A DNA stretch of 64,000 bases from Lichtheimia corymbifera B2541 (taxonomy: Eukaryota; Mucoromycota; Mucoromycetes; Mucorales; Lichtheimiaceae), in the NCBI GenBank assembly GCA_000697475.1, contig JNEU01001154.1:62001-126000 (forward strand), read 5' to 3'. A model generated the notes under the pieces. It made no database searches. It was not told where the DNA came from and worked only from the letters and a program-made list of their open reading frames with translations. Shown here piece after piece: positions 12,550 through 24,559 of this stretch. The stretch's first letter is position 1. The number at the start of each line of letters is the position of its first letter. A program made the translations under genes and the position numbers.

Positions 12550-14330
12550 TTAGTTCTTTCCAAAGAATTGATACATGATCTTTCGAACAAAAGAGGATAA
12601 CACATCGGGTTCTTCTTGATAAAAAGACTAATTGTACAAAATAAATCATTCTGCTCCTCCTCTTTAACATCCCATCCATCACCATGTAACTTACCATAAT
12701 AATAGCCATGGCAACACTAGTCATCATCACCTCGAAATGCTTGATATGGATGATCCATTTACGTTGATATGCGATCTGGTATGCACTCTTGAGAGCAATG
12801 GGCAAGCAATACATGGCCAATTCTCCACGACGTTTCTTTTCCTCCAAAAAGATGGATGAGAACGAGCAAACGAAACCAAAGATGCCATAAAAGTATTTGC
12901 TGTTGCTGCTAATGACACCCGCATCCATGAGTTTGCGATGCATGCAGACTTGGTATTGATAAAGCATGACGAATAAACCGAGAAAGGCACATGACTTGAT
13001 GGTGGCGAGAGATGTCTTTGCAAGCATACCCTTTGGGCTGTTGTTGTTGTGGTAATTAGTATACCCGCCCCTCATCATCAATATGGATTTCACTTACTCT
13101 TTGCGGAGATGCTTGGTGCGAAGTAATAGCATCGGTACGAAATGCAATGTGCCATAGACTGGAAACATGGCCTGGCATACCTTGAGGAATCGTTCGACAG
13201 CAGTATTATGACATCCATCGACCCAAGGGTGAATCATCTCACAAGGAATGGCAGCTGGATACTCTGGCATGGCTTTGGTGATTGCCAACGCATTTTTTGT
13301 GGGGCGAAATTTGTTGACCGCCGCTAAGGCTTCCTGTTGACTGACTGGGAATCCACGTACGTTCTTTGCATTGAGGACGAGAAGATCACCAGGGACACGT
13401 GCTGTTTTGACCATGAAGTTGTAATATCCAGGGTCCAAAGTGTGTGGTTGCATCTGTAACAAAAGGGGTGAGAATCCCACATGTTGGAATACGTTCATAT
13501 CCAATGACTAACCGTATATGCGTAAAGAATCTGACCACAAGCCAAACCAAACAAAAGTGCATCACCATGCTTAAAGTATAAGATATCCCTTGCTTTGCCA
13601 GCATTGTACACACCCTGCAGCGCTCTATCGAAGATGACTTGGGATCAGCTGAAATCCACTCCACCAGTCAATGGCACCTCGCCAACCACCACTTTTACCT
13701 GACAAAAAGTTGTTGTGCAATATCCACTCGTTTCTCCTGTTTTTCACAAAGAATGGCCAATCCTGCAACGGCACCAGCTACCAATCCATTCAACCGATCA
13801 TCCTTGTCACGATAAATCCGCATGCCATTGTTGACTAGTTTCCATAAGAATGCAAAGCTTCCAAACATGCCAGCAAATCGTAATGCCGTCTCATTTTTAA
13901 GCGATGCTGTAATGATATTGCCGAATGCAGCCCTGAATAAACGTACATGGTGCATGAATGAATACTCTTATCACAAGGTCCCCTTTCCTGATGCTGATAA
14001 CTGATATACCTTTTTCGGATCACTCGTAGCAGGCTTAAACAAAAGATAACACCAGCTCGAATACCATATGCCAATAGGAATGCTCCTATATAAGACATGT
14101 CAGTTGAATGTGTGTTGTGGGATGAATTGAATGTATCGATATACGTAACTGCCTCCTCCTTTGATTGCATGAATCAGTAGATCGGTTACATTTTGCGGTC
14201 TGGGCCAATTCTTTTTGTCGATGGCTGTATATGAGGAAGGGTTGCGCTTCAGTTTAGATTTCAGGCGTTGATAGGATGATGAGCGATGTTTTGGTTGAAG
14301 CGTATCGGACATTGGAAGGGTATCAAGCAC
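12550..14330 (-). CDS. TMEM135-like (Tim17-type) membrane protein
   Basis: Seven exons: 14330-14150, 14085-14010, 13932-13699, 13624-13513, 13453-13098, 13037-12695 and 12627-12550, giving 459 aa (453 if the Met at 14312 is used). Joined text includes IHAIKGGGRAFLLAYGIRAG and FAFLWKLVNNGMRIYRDKDD, followed by a Gly/Ala-rich membrane segment (LNGLVAGAVAGLAILCE). The C-terminal half has the motif PCEMIHPWVDGCHNT and further membrane segments, ending EEPDVLSSFVRKIMYQFFG. The N-terminal Tim17-like and Cys-His C-terminal features fit the TMEM135 family, linked in animals to peroxisomes and mitochondrial dynamics. That role in this fungus is inference. The last exon is only 78 nt and completes the conserved C-terminus. 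Confidence 0.85.
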
Positions 14331-14667
14331 AGAAAAGAAGAAAAGATCAGTACGTAATCAAAATGAAAGGAAAGGGGGAAAGAAAGAAGTAATTGCAAAG
14401 TGGCGATAGAGGTCTTATTTCCACTCCCCTCCGTTTCACAGACCCAAACTCCGGGGCGGCACATGCTTTTTCAAACCGCCTGTGATATGTTGTGTGTTGA
14501 GGAGCAGTAGTAATGTTGTAGAATATACTAGTTGACAGGCCCCCTTCTTTCTTCTTGGATATCACTACCATCACCACTTTTTTTGTCCCATCTCGTAATC
14601 TCCATATATCCCCACTCGGCTGATATCATCCTGCTGATAATAATGGTATGCAATGCTGTGTAGTTGT

Positions 14668-15071
14668 TTATTTGTATGGCAAGACTTTGTGAAGCATCTT
14701 CTTTTGTGTGTTGTTGACCAAGACTGAACGACTGAGACGGTTGACACGTTCGGGTGAAAAGGTCACGTTCAAATGGCGAAGTCCAACCTTCCAACGCTTA
14801 AAGTTGCCGTTGCTCGTAGGGAAGAATCTAACAAGGAGGTCAATGGGTCAATGCCATTGGCATAAAGCAGGTAGGTTGTAGTTGTCGAATGCATACCGCT
14901 TTTTGGCACCTGAATGCGACTTGAGCTTGTAGGCCATGCCACGAACCGCTTGTCCTTGGGGCTTCACAGCAAAAGCATTGCGTGCAGCAGCAGCTGTAAT
15001 TGTACTCGTTAGTCTTTCTATGTAAAAGTGTTCATAATAAACGCAGGATACATACTCAAAATGCCAAACAT
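14668..15071 (-). CDS. MRPL35: Mitochondrial large-subunit ribosomal protein bL35m
   Basis: Three exons, 15071-15056, 14993-14897 and 14827-14668, encode 90 aa. The first exon is only 16 nt (MFGIL plus one base), so the gene is invisible as a single ORF. The mature part carries the bL35 signature: YKLKSHSGAKKRFFPTSNG, then FKRWKVGLRHLN, with a basic C-terminus ending KMLHKVLPYK. The N-terminal 25 residues are Ala/Arg-rich without acids (TAAARNAFAVKPQ), as expected for a mitochondrial targeting peptide. Length fits bacterial-type L35 (~65 aa) plus presequence. It acts in the mitoribosome 54S-type large subunit. Confidence 0.92.
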
Positions 15072-15703
15072 GGTTGGGAGGAGATGCAACGAGTAGCTGA
15101 GGATCCCATTTCAATTTGACTCCACCCAAGTATACACAAGCCACTTGATGCTTATTCCCCTTGCTTAATATGATGGATAACCACCCTATGCTACATCAAG
15201 AGTACACCAGTGATAATTGGCAGGATGCACCGCAGTATGTTATATAAAAAGGAAATGTCATTGAAGACTATAAATGGACATTGACCCAAAGAGGGGTTCC
15301 TTTTCCGGGCTGTATGGTGTCCATGGCAATGTACTCTGCTTCTCGCTGGATGGATTTAATCAAATACCTTTGGTCTTCTGATGTTAGCTGATAATAAGAT
15401 AAAGCATGTGGAAGGATTCTCCTTGTCTATCATTTTTCTGTAATTGCATCCCAAATGAGTGGATTTATGCATTATCACATGATAGATGAACTAAATTCAA
15501 GCGAACAATGACATCTTTATTGATTTACAATGAAGATCAAACAGCTTTGTATTCATACAAGATAATAATGATATGTGCCTAGCTAGCGTTGCTATGAGGT
15601 AAAAAGAACTGGATGGGCTATAACAAGCATCAAGCGGCGGAAATTCTATAGTTGCACTTCCTCTGCCAACCACCACCACCGCCACCACACACAGCTCACC
15701 ACC
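15072..15703. other. Divergent intergenic region
   Basis: It separates bL35m from the coiled-coil gene. A CCACC-rich stretch (15668-15700) precedes the next start codon. The 78-aa minus-strand ORF at 15497-15733 is only antisense to this stretch. No gene is supported. Confidence 0.5.
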
Positions 15704-16416
15704 ATGGAGCCCTCCACCGATGCTGATCAACAACGAGAATCCTTAAAGAATCTCCAGTACGTCAAACAGAAGCTTGTTTACGCGTGAACTGAGTGTCTGA
15801 TTATGCGATATGACTGTAGACGCCTGACCCAATCGTTGATCGATTGTAAAGCCAACCTCTTGCAAAAGACAGAATCACTGGAACATAAGCAGCACCTCTT
15901 GGAGGAAGTCATTTCAGAACGACAACGACTGACAAAGGAAAAACGGATGCTTTTGGATATGATACAAAACGTTCAACGTGATCTTGAAGCGGCAAGTGAT
16001 AATATGATATGGATGCGTCTATGCAGTATTGATATTGACATCGGCCACTTTTTCTAGACAACGGAAGCTGAAGCCTCTTTGGTCAAAGAACGTGATGATT
16101 TGCAGCAGACTGTCAACCGAGTACGGAATCAGGAATATGAACCATTGCATGGCAAGTGTCAAGGAAACGCGTGTTTCTTTAGGAACCGTATCGCTTATCG
16201 AACAATGATATATTAGATCGAGTGAATCAGTTGCGAACATCGCATGGTCTACAAAAGGTGCCTCACGTACAGCAGGAGGTGGATGCACAAATGGCACGGA
16301 TATTGGAAGAGAGAAGAACCAATTGGCAGCAACAAGGTGCCTCACCAGCTGTTAGTAGTAGCAACAATAGTAGCAGTGGCACTCGATCTAGGCGACGTGG
16401 TGGTGGACGTGGATGA
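15704..16416 (+). CDS. Coiled-coil protein with RGG-like tail
   Basis: Exons 15704-15756, 15820-15991, 16058-16120 and 16183-16416 give 173 aa. Residues ~10-150 form a Leu/Glu/Lys/Gln heptad-like coiled coil (LLQKTESLEHKQHLLEEV, ERQRLTKEKRMLLDMIQ, EVDAQMARILEERRTN). The tail is Ser/Asn-rich and ends RSRRRGGGRG, which could bind nucleic acid. The second intron uses a GC donor (GCG|GCAAGT, CTAG acceptor): reading through hits a stop, while the GC-AG join keeps phase. An aataaa at ~16468 may end the transcript; the stop lies 67 bp from the convergent transporter's stop. The family is not recognised; it could be a small subunit of a complex. Confidence 0.75.
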
Positions 16417-16483
16417 TATGAAAAAGAATGGGATATATATTACAGCTATCATCTTTGTACATACATACAATAAATTATACACA

Positions 16484-18826
16484 TTAAATGGATACTCTAT
16501 CGTCCATGAATAATCGCAATGGGGAACGAGGAGCATCATTGGGCACTTGGATAATGCGACGACTAAGGATGGTGGCCACAAAGCTCATGACACCACCAAA
16601 GGCTAGTACCCACGCAACATTGACACCACCTTCATTGTCATCATCGATAGGCTTGTCGCCTCGTCCATGTTGTACCCAGCTCACCACTCGGAAAATGAGA
16701 GATGCAATGATGGCAACAGCAAATTGAGGAAAGACTATATACATATTATGTACGCCCAACACCATTCCTGCATCCAATCCTTCTTCCTCCGCTTGATCTT
16801 GAGTATCATGGGTGCTGGATATCTGGTCATTGTTCTCGTTGTTATGAATGGTCCCATAATTGGTATGTGATGCCCTGGAACTGGTAGCTTCGTCGTTGGA
16901 TGACTCTTCAATCAATAATGAAGCAAGCGTTGCGTTACTCCCAATTTCGCGGTTTTGAGAAAATGCAGGAGATCGAATGACAGGAGAGGAATGAGTCGAG
17001 GTAGAAGCACCACCACCGATAGTGCTAATGTATTCACCCACCAAAGCAAAAGGAATCCATAATACGATGCTCCACGAAATACCAACAATGGTGACAATGG
17101 CAGTAGCAGCCCAAACATTGGTGATGAAGATGGTGGATAGCATAGACACTGCAAAGATCAAATTACCAGCTGTGTAGATGTTTTTGGTACTAAACAGATT
17201 TCCGCATGATTTGATCGCCATCAGCCATGGAAACAGCATCCCGGATAACACTGATACAATGGCATGGAGCAATAATGCAAATGATCCAGCACGTGTTCCC
17301 TTTGCCCATGATCCTGGATCATGCTCTGGATGGGTGCGAAAATAGATATCAGAAACCCACGTTGTACTACCACCGTTCTTTAGCTGTAATGTCCCCCATA
17401 TACACCCTTATATAAAGCTTACCTATAGAAAAGGAATGGAAACCATCCAAGCCAAGCAAAAAATTGGACATTGCAAAGTCGTTGAATAGGCGTGGGTAAT
17501 GATCGTAGCGCTTTCCAAACGTATATAAATGTGTCATACCAGTGGTTGCTATGCAACAACAACAATGGTGGATGGTGTAAGTGCTCTATCAAAATGATGT
17601 CACAGCAACTCACCTCTCGTCTTCATCGTTCCCATCCTCTGAGCTAATGTTCTTTTCATGCGTATTGATACAAGTGATCGAAACGGTCACGATAAACACT
17701 GCAATGGCCACAATACAAAACACCTTGATCTGAGTATCACCAAGAAATGATAACACCTTGACGAGATCCACAAATCCTGTGAAATAGCCGACCACCATGG
17801 CTGCATTTGATAATCGTGCAGCCCATGCATTGGCTTGCTGATGTTGCCATAATGGTGGAATATCGAGAATCAGTGCTCTGCAGGATGCTTGTACCGCATT
17901 GAGAGAAAAATCAAGGGTATAAAATGCCAAGACAGCCACCACAATAGCTGCTCGACGTTCCTGTGTAGATGACACACGTGTGAACTCACCTTGACGTATA
18001 GCATTCGTAATGACTCCACTCACCTGTTCCTCTATGTTCTCTGGTGTGTCTCTGGTATCCGACATCCTAATGATGTAAGCACCAATTTCTTTGGCATAGG
18101 CAACGCATAACATGGATAAGCAGACAAAAATGCCACCACCAATCATAAAAGGTCTTCGTCTTCCCAATCTTGACGTACATCGATCGCTGAATGCACCAAT
18201 TAAAGCTATTCAGTAGTCAGTGAATTTTCAATGTGGTATCCTCCTCCATCCAATAAATGAGCTTACGTTGTATCACAAGGCCTGGTGATCATACCAATAA
18301 TACATCATTTTGTAGTAAGCAACCATGCATCATGTCAAATCCTCTCCTGTCATCATTCAACCTACCGGAAAGTGGACCTGCAAGCCAAACCAGAGCCGTC
18401 ATGTCCTTGGATAACTTTAATGACAGCAAATAAGGTGTCCCATATGCAAGCTCAACGGTCCCTATTGGTGAGAAACGTCCCACAAACATATTGGTGGTGG
18501 TTAGACAATTTTCATGCAGCCGATATAATTGTGTTACATGTGAATTGAACACCGGCCATGCAAATTGTAAGGCATAAAAGTTGCCACAATGATAGCATTT
18601 CCACTTGGTCATGTTGGTTTTGAGCGAGCAAGGCCATTTCTTCTTGACGAGCACGCTGCTGTTGCTCCCTTGCACGATGAACAATGAAAGTATCGGATGC
18701 AGACCGCTTGATACATGTGTCTGGAGCCACATAAGAAGCGGTATACAAGGCTTCAAAAGATGTGCCCGCTGCCAATGATGGGCGTTTTAAACCCGATATG
18801 GGCGGGCGGGTGTTTGTGGATGGCAT
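16484..18826 (-). CDS. SLC45/sucrose-type H+ sugar symporter (GPH/MFS)
   Basis: Seven exons join in phase: 18826-18538, 18461-18366, 18281-18267, 18205-17614, 17548-17423 and 17366-16484 give six blocks plus a cytosolic N-terminus, 666 aa. The first TM reads FTWTVELAYGTPYLLSL, followed by GPLSGLVIQPLIGAFSDR and the cytoplasmic loop SRLGRRRPFMIGG, the hallmark of plant SUT and animal SLC45 transporters. Later text QRLCNVQFFAWLGWFPF then YSTTWVSDIY also fits the family. About twelve membrane segments are visible. A long Ser/Asn/Gln-rich acidic loop (residues ~490-570) is cytosolic, perhaps regulatory. The exon 18281-18267 is only 15 nt. It probably imports sucrose or glucose with protons at the plasma membrane or vacuole; substrate is not shown by sequence. 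Confidence 0.9.
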
Positions 18827-19107
18827 GAAAGACAATAGAAAAGAGAAGCAATGATGTGATCTATCGAGAAAGAAAGCAAAAATGCCCCGGCCTAAAAAAA
18901 GAGACAAGCGAATTGAAATACCGCGCCTCCTTATGCAGCATCGCGAGGGTTTCATTTTCCCTCTCTTTTTCCCTCTCTCTCTCTCTTTCTCTCGTTCTCT
19001 CACTTTTTTCCCTTGTTTACCGTTTTCTTTTGCACACACTTTTACCTTTAATTGTTTATATATTTACCTCACGAGCATGCAAAAGAAGCCAGGCTCCTTA
19101 TAGCCAG
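18827..19107. promoter_or_regulatory. Bidirectional promoter with (CT)n tract
   Basis: The 280 bp between the divergent transporter and methyltransferase genes contains a long CT-rich run (about 18955-19015). ORFs on both strands extend through it only because it is low-complexity. Confidence 0.5.
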
Positions 19108-20927
19108 ATGGGATCCACTGAAAGCAAACTCACACGACATCGTAACAACCAAGACAACCATGGTCGAGGACGGCGCACCAGTGCCCATTTGTTTCGCCAC
19201 CGTTCCAACCAAACATCCAAATCCAAATCATCTTCTGATGATGATCATCAAAGCAATAATAGCAGTGTCAAGGAGAATAGTGGTAGCAGCAATCGCACTA
19301 CACGACCTGCACTATCACACTTGCAGCAACAAGGGAACCAAATAATGAATCGGATCAAGCGCCAACAAGCTCAGCAACAAAAACAGCAAAAACAGCAACA
19401 GAGGCAAATTCAGCAAGAAGAAACAGCACCGAATGATAAAGCTGTCAGCGCAAATTCTGATAGTTCGGAATCAGTAACAACCTCAAAAAACTCTGGGAAA
19501 GCAGATTCCACTGGTGGATGGGATGCAGTCAACCGCGACGCCATGGTGTTAGCTGCTGCTCATACTGCCAGTGCCGCAAGCAATGGAAGTAACACAGGAT
19601 TATCCTCAGCAGGAAGTGGCACCACCGTCAAAGAAGCCGTACAAAAGATCGTGGATGAAGTACACCCATCATCCGGTAGCGTACCTAATCAGCAAAAGAC
19701 ATCACCTTTGTCAGCATTATCATCCACACCTTCCAACTCGCAAAAGAAAAAGCAATATTCAACCTCATATCAACCACAAAGCACAAGCGAACGACTTTTG
19801 ATGGATTTATTTACATTGCCAGAATCTGATGCACGGCGTCGAAAGGAACGTGACAGGTAATAAGGGCGTTTAGAATTCCTAAACCTTCCTCATTTTTTAC
19901 TCATACACGTTTACTTTATTATGCTTATGCAGGCATCAGCGTCAGGTAAATTGCGTCATGGGAAAGAAAATACGGTATACGGCAGGATATAAATAGTCAA
20001 TGTATATTTTTTCTTGTAGCACTATCTTTTAAAGTATGTTTGGCGAAGCAACTTTAAAATACCTCTCGAGTCACCTTCCCTTATTATAAACTGGTGTTGT
20101 GGTGCAGGTAAACAGCGGTATGTTTGATGTCAAATGAAGCAGGTTTATTAATGTGTGTGTCTTTTCAAGGCATGTGGACCATGGAAATGGCACAGCAATT
20201 CCCTGACTGCGAGGTGGTTGGCATTGACTACGAGCAAGCAACGCTCCCAAGCCTTGCTGACAGCCTGAAAAACTTGAGATTTCATAACGTCGTTATCCAT
20301 GAAGGCTGTACTGGATTTGAGGACTTTGAAGACAATAGCGCAGATTACATAATGATGCGTGACGTATGGATGGTCAATTCACCAGCACATCGATGGGCAG
20401 AGACATTATCAGAGGTGTATCGCGTGTTAAAACCTGGTGGATGGGTTGAGTTATACGAGCAGGAACTCGAGGTACAGCATCCAGGGCCTAACTTGTTTCT
20501 TGCCGACCATTGGTATGGCGAGATTTTTGCAAATTGTGGTGTTGAACGCAATATCACGGATCAATTGGGTGAATATCTCAAACATGCAGGATTCATTGAT
20601 GTTGACGAACGTGCTCTGGAATTGCCGTTAGGTGAATGGTCATCCATCCCAGGTATAAAACAAAGAAAAAGATCATTCATTATGATTGTGCTTATTCTTT
20701 CTTCTTCAGCACTCAAACAAACAGGATATCTTAACAAAGACCTTATGGTGCGTCGTTTCCGTAATAACATTCCTCTCATGTGCGAATTCAATAACTTGTC
20801 CCCGGACCATGTCAAGCGAGTCGTTGAAAAAGCATTTGCTGAATGCGACGAACACAAGTCATGCATGCGTTGGTTTTATTACGCATCACAAAAACCACTC
20901 CCAACAGCAACAGCAGTGACATCGTAG
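19108..20927 (+). CDS. SAM-dependent methyltransferase with myristoylation signal
   Basis: Exons 19108-19856, 19933-19945, 20020-20107, 20170-20652 and 20710-20927 give 516 aa. The N-terminus MGSTESKL fits the N-myristoylation pattern M-G-x3-S. Residues ~10-245 are low-complexity (Ser, Asn, Gln; QQQ-rich), likely disordered. The Rossmann part starts at RHQRQHYLLKYVWRSNFKIP. Motif I is INWCCGAGMWTMEMAQQ, motif post-I is CEVVGIDYEQ, then DYIMMRDVWMV and VYRVLKPGGWVELYEQE, all typical of class I methyltransferases of the fungal TAM-domain type. Exon 2 is only 13 nt. Substrate unknown; membrane tethering is inference. The ATG at 18856 lies in the CT tract and is rejected as start. Confidence 0.85.
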
Positions 20928-21001
20928 AGCTGGTCTCTCTCCCTTTTTATTTTCTATTTTCTTTGTCACGATACCATCACCGCCTCTTAATTACATATAT
21001 T

Positions 21002-22908
21002 CTATTCTTGTTCCTCTCCTTGTTCTTGCTGCATTTGCTGAGCAATCTATAAAGTACAATTTCTTAGAGTCGACCTTTCTCATTTTTCCAAACACACTTA
21101 CCGTTTCTATATCTTCAAGATCCCATCCGATATCGCTCTTATTGACTGTAAAGTGGTGCAGCTCATGTGCCAGTGTTCGTAGGACATGATCACTAAGTTC
21201 GTAAGGGATTAGCGTGATATTTCCCCATATAACGCAGCTTATTTTCCCATCACGAACGTACCTTGCATGCTGGATCCAAGTGCAATAATCATCTAGCCAG
21301 ATTTTGCTGTAAACATAATAAACGTCGTGGTGATCAAAAATGTCCTTCATCTCCAACAATGCTTTGAGGAGGGCTCGCTTGCCAAGTCGGAAAAGGATAT
21401 AGACGTCTTGTAACACCTTCTCACATAGCGTGAAATTCCTGTACAATGGATATGCCAATACACGCCGGAAGCAGGCAATGACCACATCTTTGAGTGTTGA
21501 AAATTGCTGAATCAAAAGAATCGGTTAGCGTGTGACGCTCGCAGTATACGCCGGATGCTTTACCTCTAAGCATGAGAGCGTTGGGCTCACTTTTCCAATA
21601 CACCATACAGATTCAACCGAGTTTTCTCCTTCAAACATGCGATGATTGTAGCTGTATGCAAAGATGAGGTCGACAAGACCGAGGTATGTGCTCTTTTCAT
21701 TCGATAACAGGTCTAGGACTCCATATAAGTTGACGTTCATAACGACCTCCTTCGACAAACTCACATTCTTTCTTGGGTAGATTACGCATCATAGCATCGT
21801 CTTTTGCGGTAAACTTGACGAGTGATTCTTTGGGATCCGTGATTGAGAGGGAGCTCATATCTAATCCATCCATTGGTGTTCCCACTTCTTGGATTAAGGG
21901 ACCTGCGAATATATCATGGACATCATCAATACATGCTTTCATACTCCCCCTCCCTTATACCATTTTTCTCCATTACCAGGTTCCTTTGTATTGTTCTTTT
22001 GTATACGACGGAGTTCCTTGTGCCAAATGGTCTTGTACTTTAGGAGATGCTGGATATCCGCTTCACTGATAAAATCCATCGCATAATGATCCTCGTCAAA
22101 CTTTAGATCCTCAATCTCGATACGTTCATGCCGCCGGGAGTCGATGGTTGACTTTTCAGGTTCAGTGATATCGTTGATCTCGTTGGCTGTCTCGTGAACA
22201 TGTTGAAAATAGCCGCTGTATTGGTTATTGAATCCATAGGATGCTGAGCTGCTAGTGAGGATCTCTTGTTGGCTTGGCATATCCTGTGGTAGTTCCCAAT
22301 TGAAATCGATGGCTATTACGCGTTAAAAAAAGTACAACTCAACTTGTGTATCTCATTGTTACCTTCTTGAATATCAGGATCACGAGGTGGATGCTCTTCA
22401 CTGGATGTTTCACCAATGACTTCAATCAATGGCTTTTTTGGCTTATCAGTCGATGCTTCGCCCTTTCGAGCCAACAACTTGGTCAAGAGATCGAGATCAG
22501 GAAAATGCTCGCCCTTGGTTTCCTTGGTGATTTTGACAGTGAACTGGCCAGAGCTGGGATCATAAGTCGCACGAGAGTCATCATCTTCAACAAGGTTGCC
22601 CGGAAAATGAAGGCTATTTGCATCCCCCCCCCCAAAAGAAGAGAATAAACTATCAGCATCATACCCCATACAACAACACTCGCTTATCATATTACCGTAG
22701 AAAATAGGGACGCAAAAAGAAACGAAATTCACTGCCTGAGACATGCAGATCAACGTCTTGAGCCTATTGGAATTGGCATGTCAATGGTATACGACGATCG
22801 CAGCTTGATCAAGGCTGAACAAGGGTTACGTACTCTCACATAAGGCGTATTGATGCAGATCGTGACCGAGTCATTGTCTTGATCGACTTTGAAAGTTGGG
22901 GTGATCAT
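21002..22908 (-). CDS. SHQ1: SHQ1, H/ACA snoRNP assembly chaperone
   Basis: Nine exons: 22908-22834, 22763-22696, 22613-22363, 22312-21977, 21902-21765, 21712-21564, 21506-21262, 21237-21102 and 21046-21002, giving 480 aa. The start MITPTFKVDQDNDSVTICI matches the SHQ1 N-terminus. Residues 1-95 form a CS/p23-like domain (DVDLHVSGSEFRFFLRPYF, FPGNLVEDDDS). The SHQ1-specific domain contains SYGFNNQYSGYFQHVHE, KFDEDHYAMDFI, STYLGLVDLIFAYSYNHR and WLDDYCTWIQHA. Known family members hold dyskerin (Cbf5) before H/ACA RNP assembly in the nucleus. The C-terminus is Gln/Glu-rich (QQMQQEQGEEQE). Its stop is 74 bp from the stop of the convergent methyltransferase gene. Confidence 0.95.
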
Positions 22909-23777
22909 ATGTTGCACGTAAAAGCGGGAGACGACAGAGGTAAGAAGAAAAGGATACTGCTGCTGGTGTGACCGCCGAGATTCCATTTGCATTAACAACG
23001 GTCTCCAGGTTCCTGCATGAATGTGACAGACTTTACGCTCGTCATCGTTGGGCACAGGTCTCATGGCAACCTGTCGTATAGTGCATGCTTGCATTTATGC
23101 ATCCCCCAACAACCTTCTATCTTTTATGTATAATACCTTGGCGTTGTAACTAGCACAGCAATACCGTTGTATATAAAGACACAATGAAATAAATCCTTGT
23201 AAAAAGCATTTGGAAGGCATTCCTCATCATCGTAAAACATCTCTTTTTCAATCGAAAGACGCACTGTTTTGAGACTTGAATAAGCTATGCCTACAGCTTT
23301 CATGAACACGTGACTTTTCGAGAACCCTGCATTCCAAATTGAAGGATAGCAAAAGAGCAGTGGTACTTGTCATCGCCTATATAAGACATTGCTTCGTTAC
23401 ATGGATGCGATGATTATGGTGATACACTGGAGGAATATGAATCAGGATCTGCATTTGCATATTAACTCATTGACTTTCTCCAGTTCCCATGCATGGTCTA
23501 CGTTGTGATTCCAATCATTGACCACTGTATGATTTATTATCGTTAGTTTTATTGTTATAAGTATGCTGAATACTAGTATCTAATCATGGATGGTTGCTGT
23601 GGTACATGTGTGATGTCCAAGGACTTGATTGTTGTGCCTGGGTGGATGATGATAACACAGGAAGGAATGTGATTGGAGAAGCAGCTGCTAATTGTTAATA
23701 TTGGGACATGCCAAGGGCTTGGCCACCACCCATCCTCTTTCGGTTATTACTCTCTCTCCTTCTTTACATACACAACC
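22909..23777. other. Promoter region of divergent SHQ1/PRA1 pair
   Basis: A 61-aa minus-strand ORF (23124-23309, LSIEKEMFYDDEECLPNAFY) and an in-frame upstream extension of SHQ1 (22909-23094) are present. Neither has a conserved feature, and the SHQ1 start at 22908 fits homologues. A CT-rich leader precedes 23778. No gene is claimed. Confidence 0.4.
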
Positions 23778-24559
23778 ATGACAACATCCGAGCCCCTTGT
23801 ATCCGCCTCTACAGCTGCTCAGCACTTGGGAAACACCATCGCCACAGAAGCCGAGTCCAGGCTTGGTTTCCTGAAAAAGATCCGGCAAGAGAAGTTTGCC
23901 AACGTACGACCCCTGAGCGACTTTTTCGACAGAAACAGAATCTCCTTCACTACATCTTTCCCTGAAATCACCAAGCGCTGGAAGTAAGTGTGTTGGTAGA
24001 TGACTTTGTAGATCCCAATGGCAGACGACTGATTCTTCATTCTTTGGGTGGGTAGCTACAACTTGCAGCATTTCGCGGCCAACTACTTTTTTATCGTTCT
24101 AGGCTTGTCAATCTATGCTGTGTAAGTAGTGGCGTTGACATTCCATATTTCCATTCTTTGACTCAACATGCATATGTGTGATGGATAGTGTAACCAATTG
24201 GTGGCTGTTGTTTACCATTGCTTTCATCTTTGGTGGTTTCTACTTGATCTCTCGACAGGATGGTCCTATCACTATTGGTGGCAACAGCATCTCTCCTTCA
24301 TCTCTCTATGCAGCATATTGTGGCGCATCGTTGGTGCTCCTGTTGTTCTCTGGTGCGACAGGTACCATTTTTTGGATTATTGGTAAGATGATGGGACGAC
24401 TTGGCATGAGACATACCACGTGACGCCGATGTACATGAAGGCTGATCCGATCCATTGTTTTGTCACTCTTTAGGTGCAGCTGCTATCGTTATTCTGGGAC
24501 ACGCTGCCCTTTTGGAACCTGGATTGGAAAATGAGTTTGGTGCCGATTCCCAGGTTTAG
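23778..24559 (+). CDS. PRA1/Yip3 family prenylated-Rab acceptor
   Basis: Exons 23778-23983, 24056-24121, 24189-24382 and 24474-24559 give 183 aa. The family core is clear: residues ~45-80 RPLSDFFDRNRISFT and ITKRWNYNLQHFAANYF, followed by hydrophobic hairpins (FIVLGLSIYAV with VTNWWLLFTIAFIFGGFYL, then LYAAYCGASLVLLLFSGATG and IFWIIGAAAIVILGHAAL). The tail LLEPGLENEFGADSQV is typical of fungal members. PRA1 proteins bind prenylated Rab GTPases in Golgi/ER membranes and may act in GDI displacement. Length is usual for the family. An earlier in-frame ATG (23673) is not supported by the CT-rich leader. Confidence 0.92.

Noticed and set aside
18830..19107. N-terminal extensions of the transporter and methyltransferase into the CT tract
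   Set aside because: Low-complexity text only; start codons inside the genes match families or motifs better.
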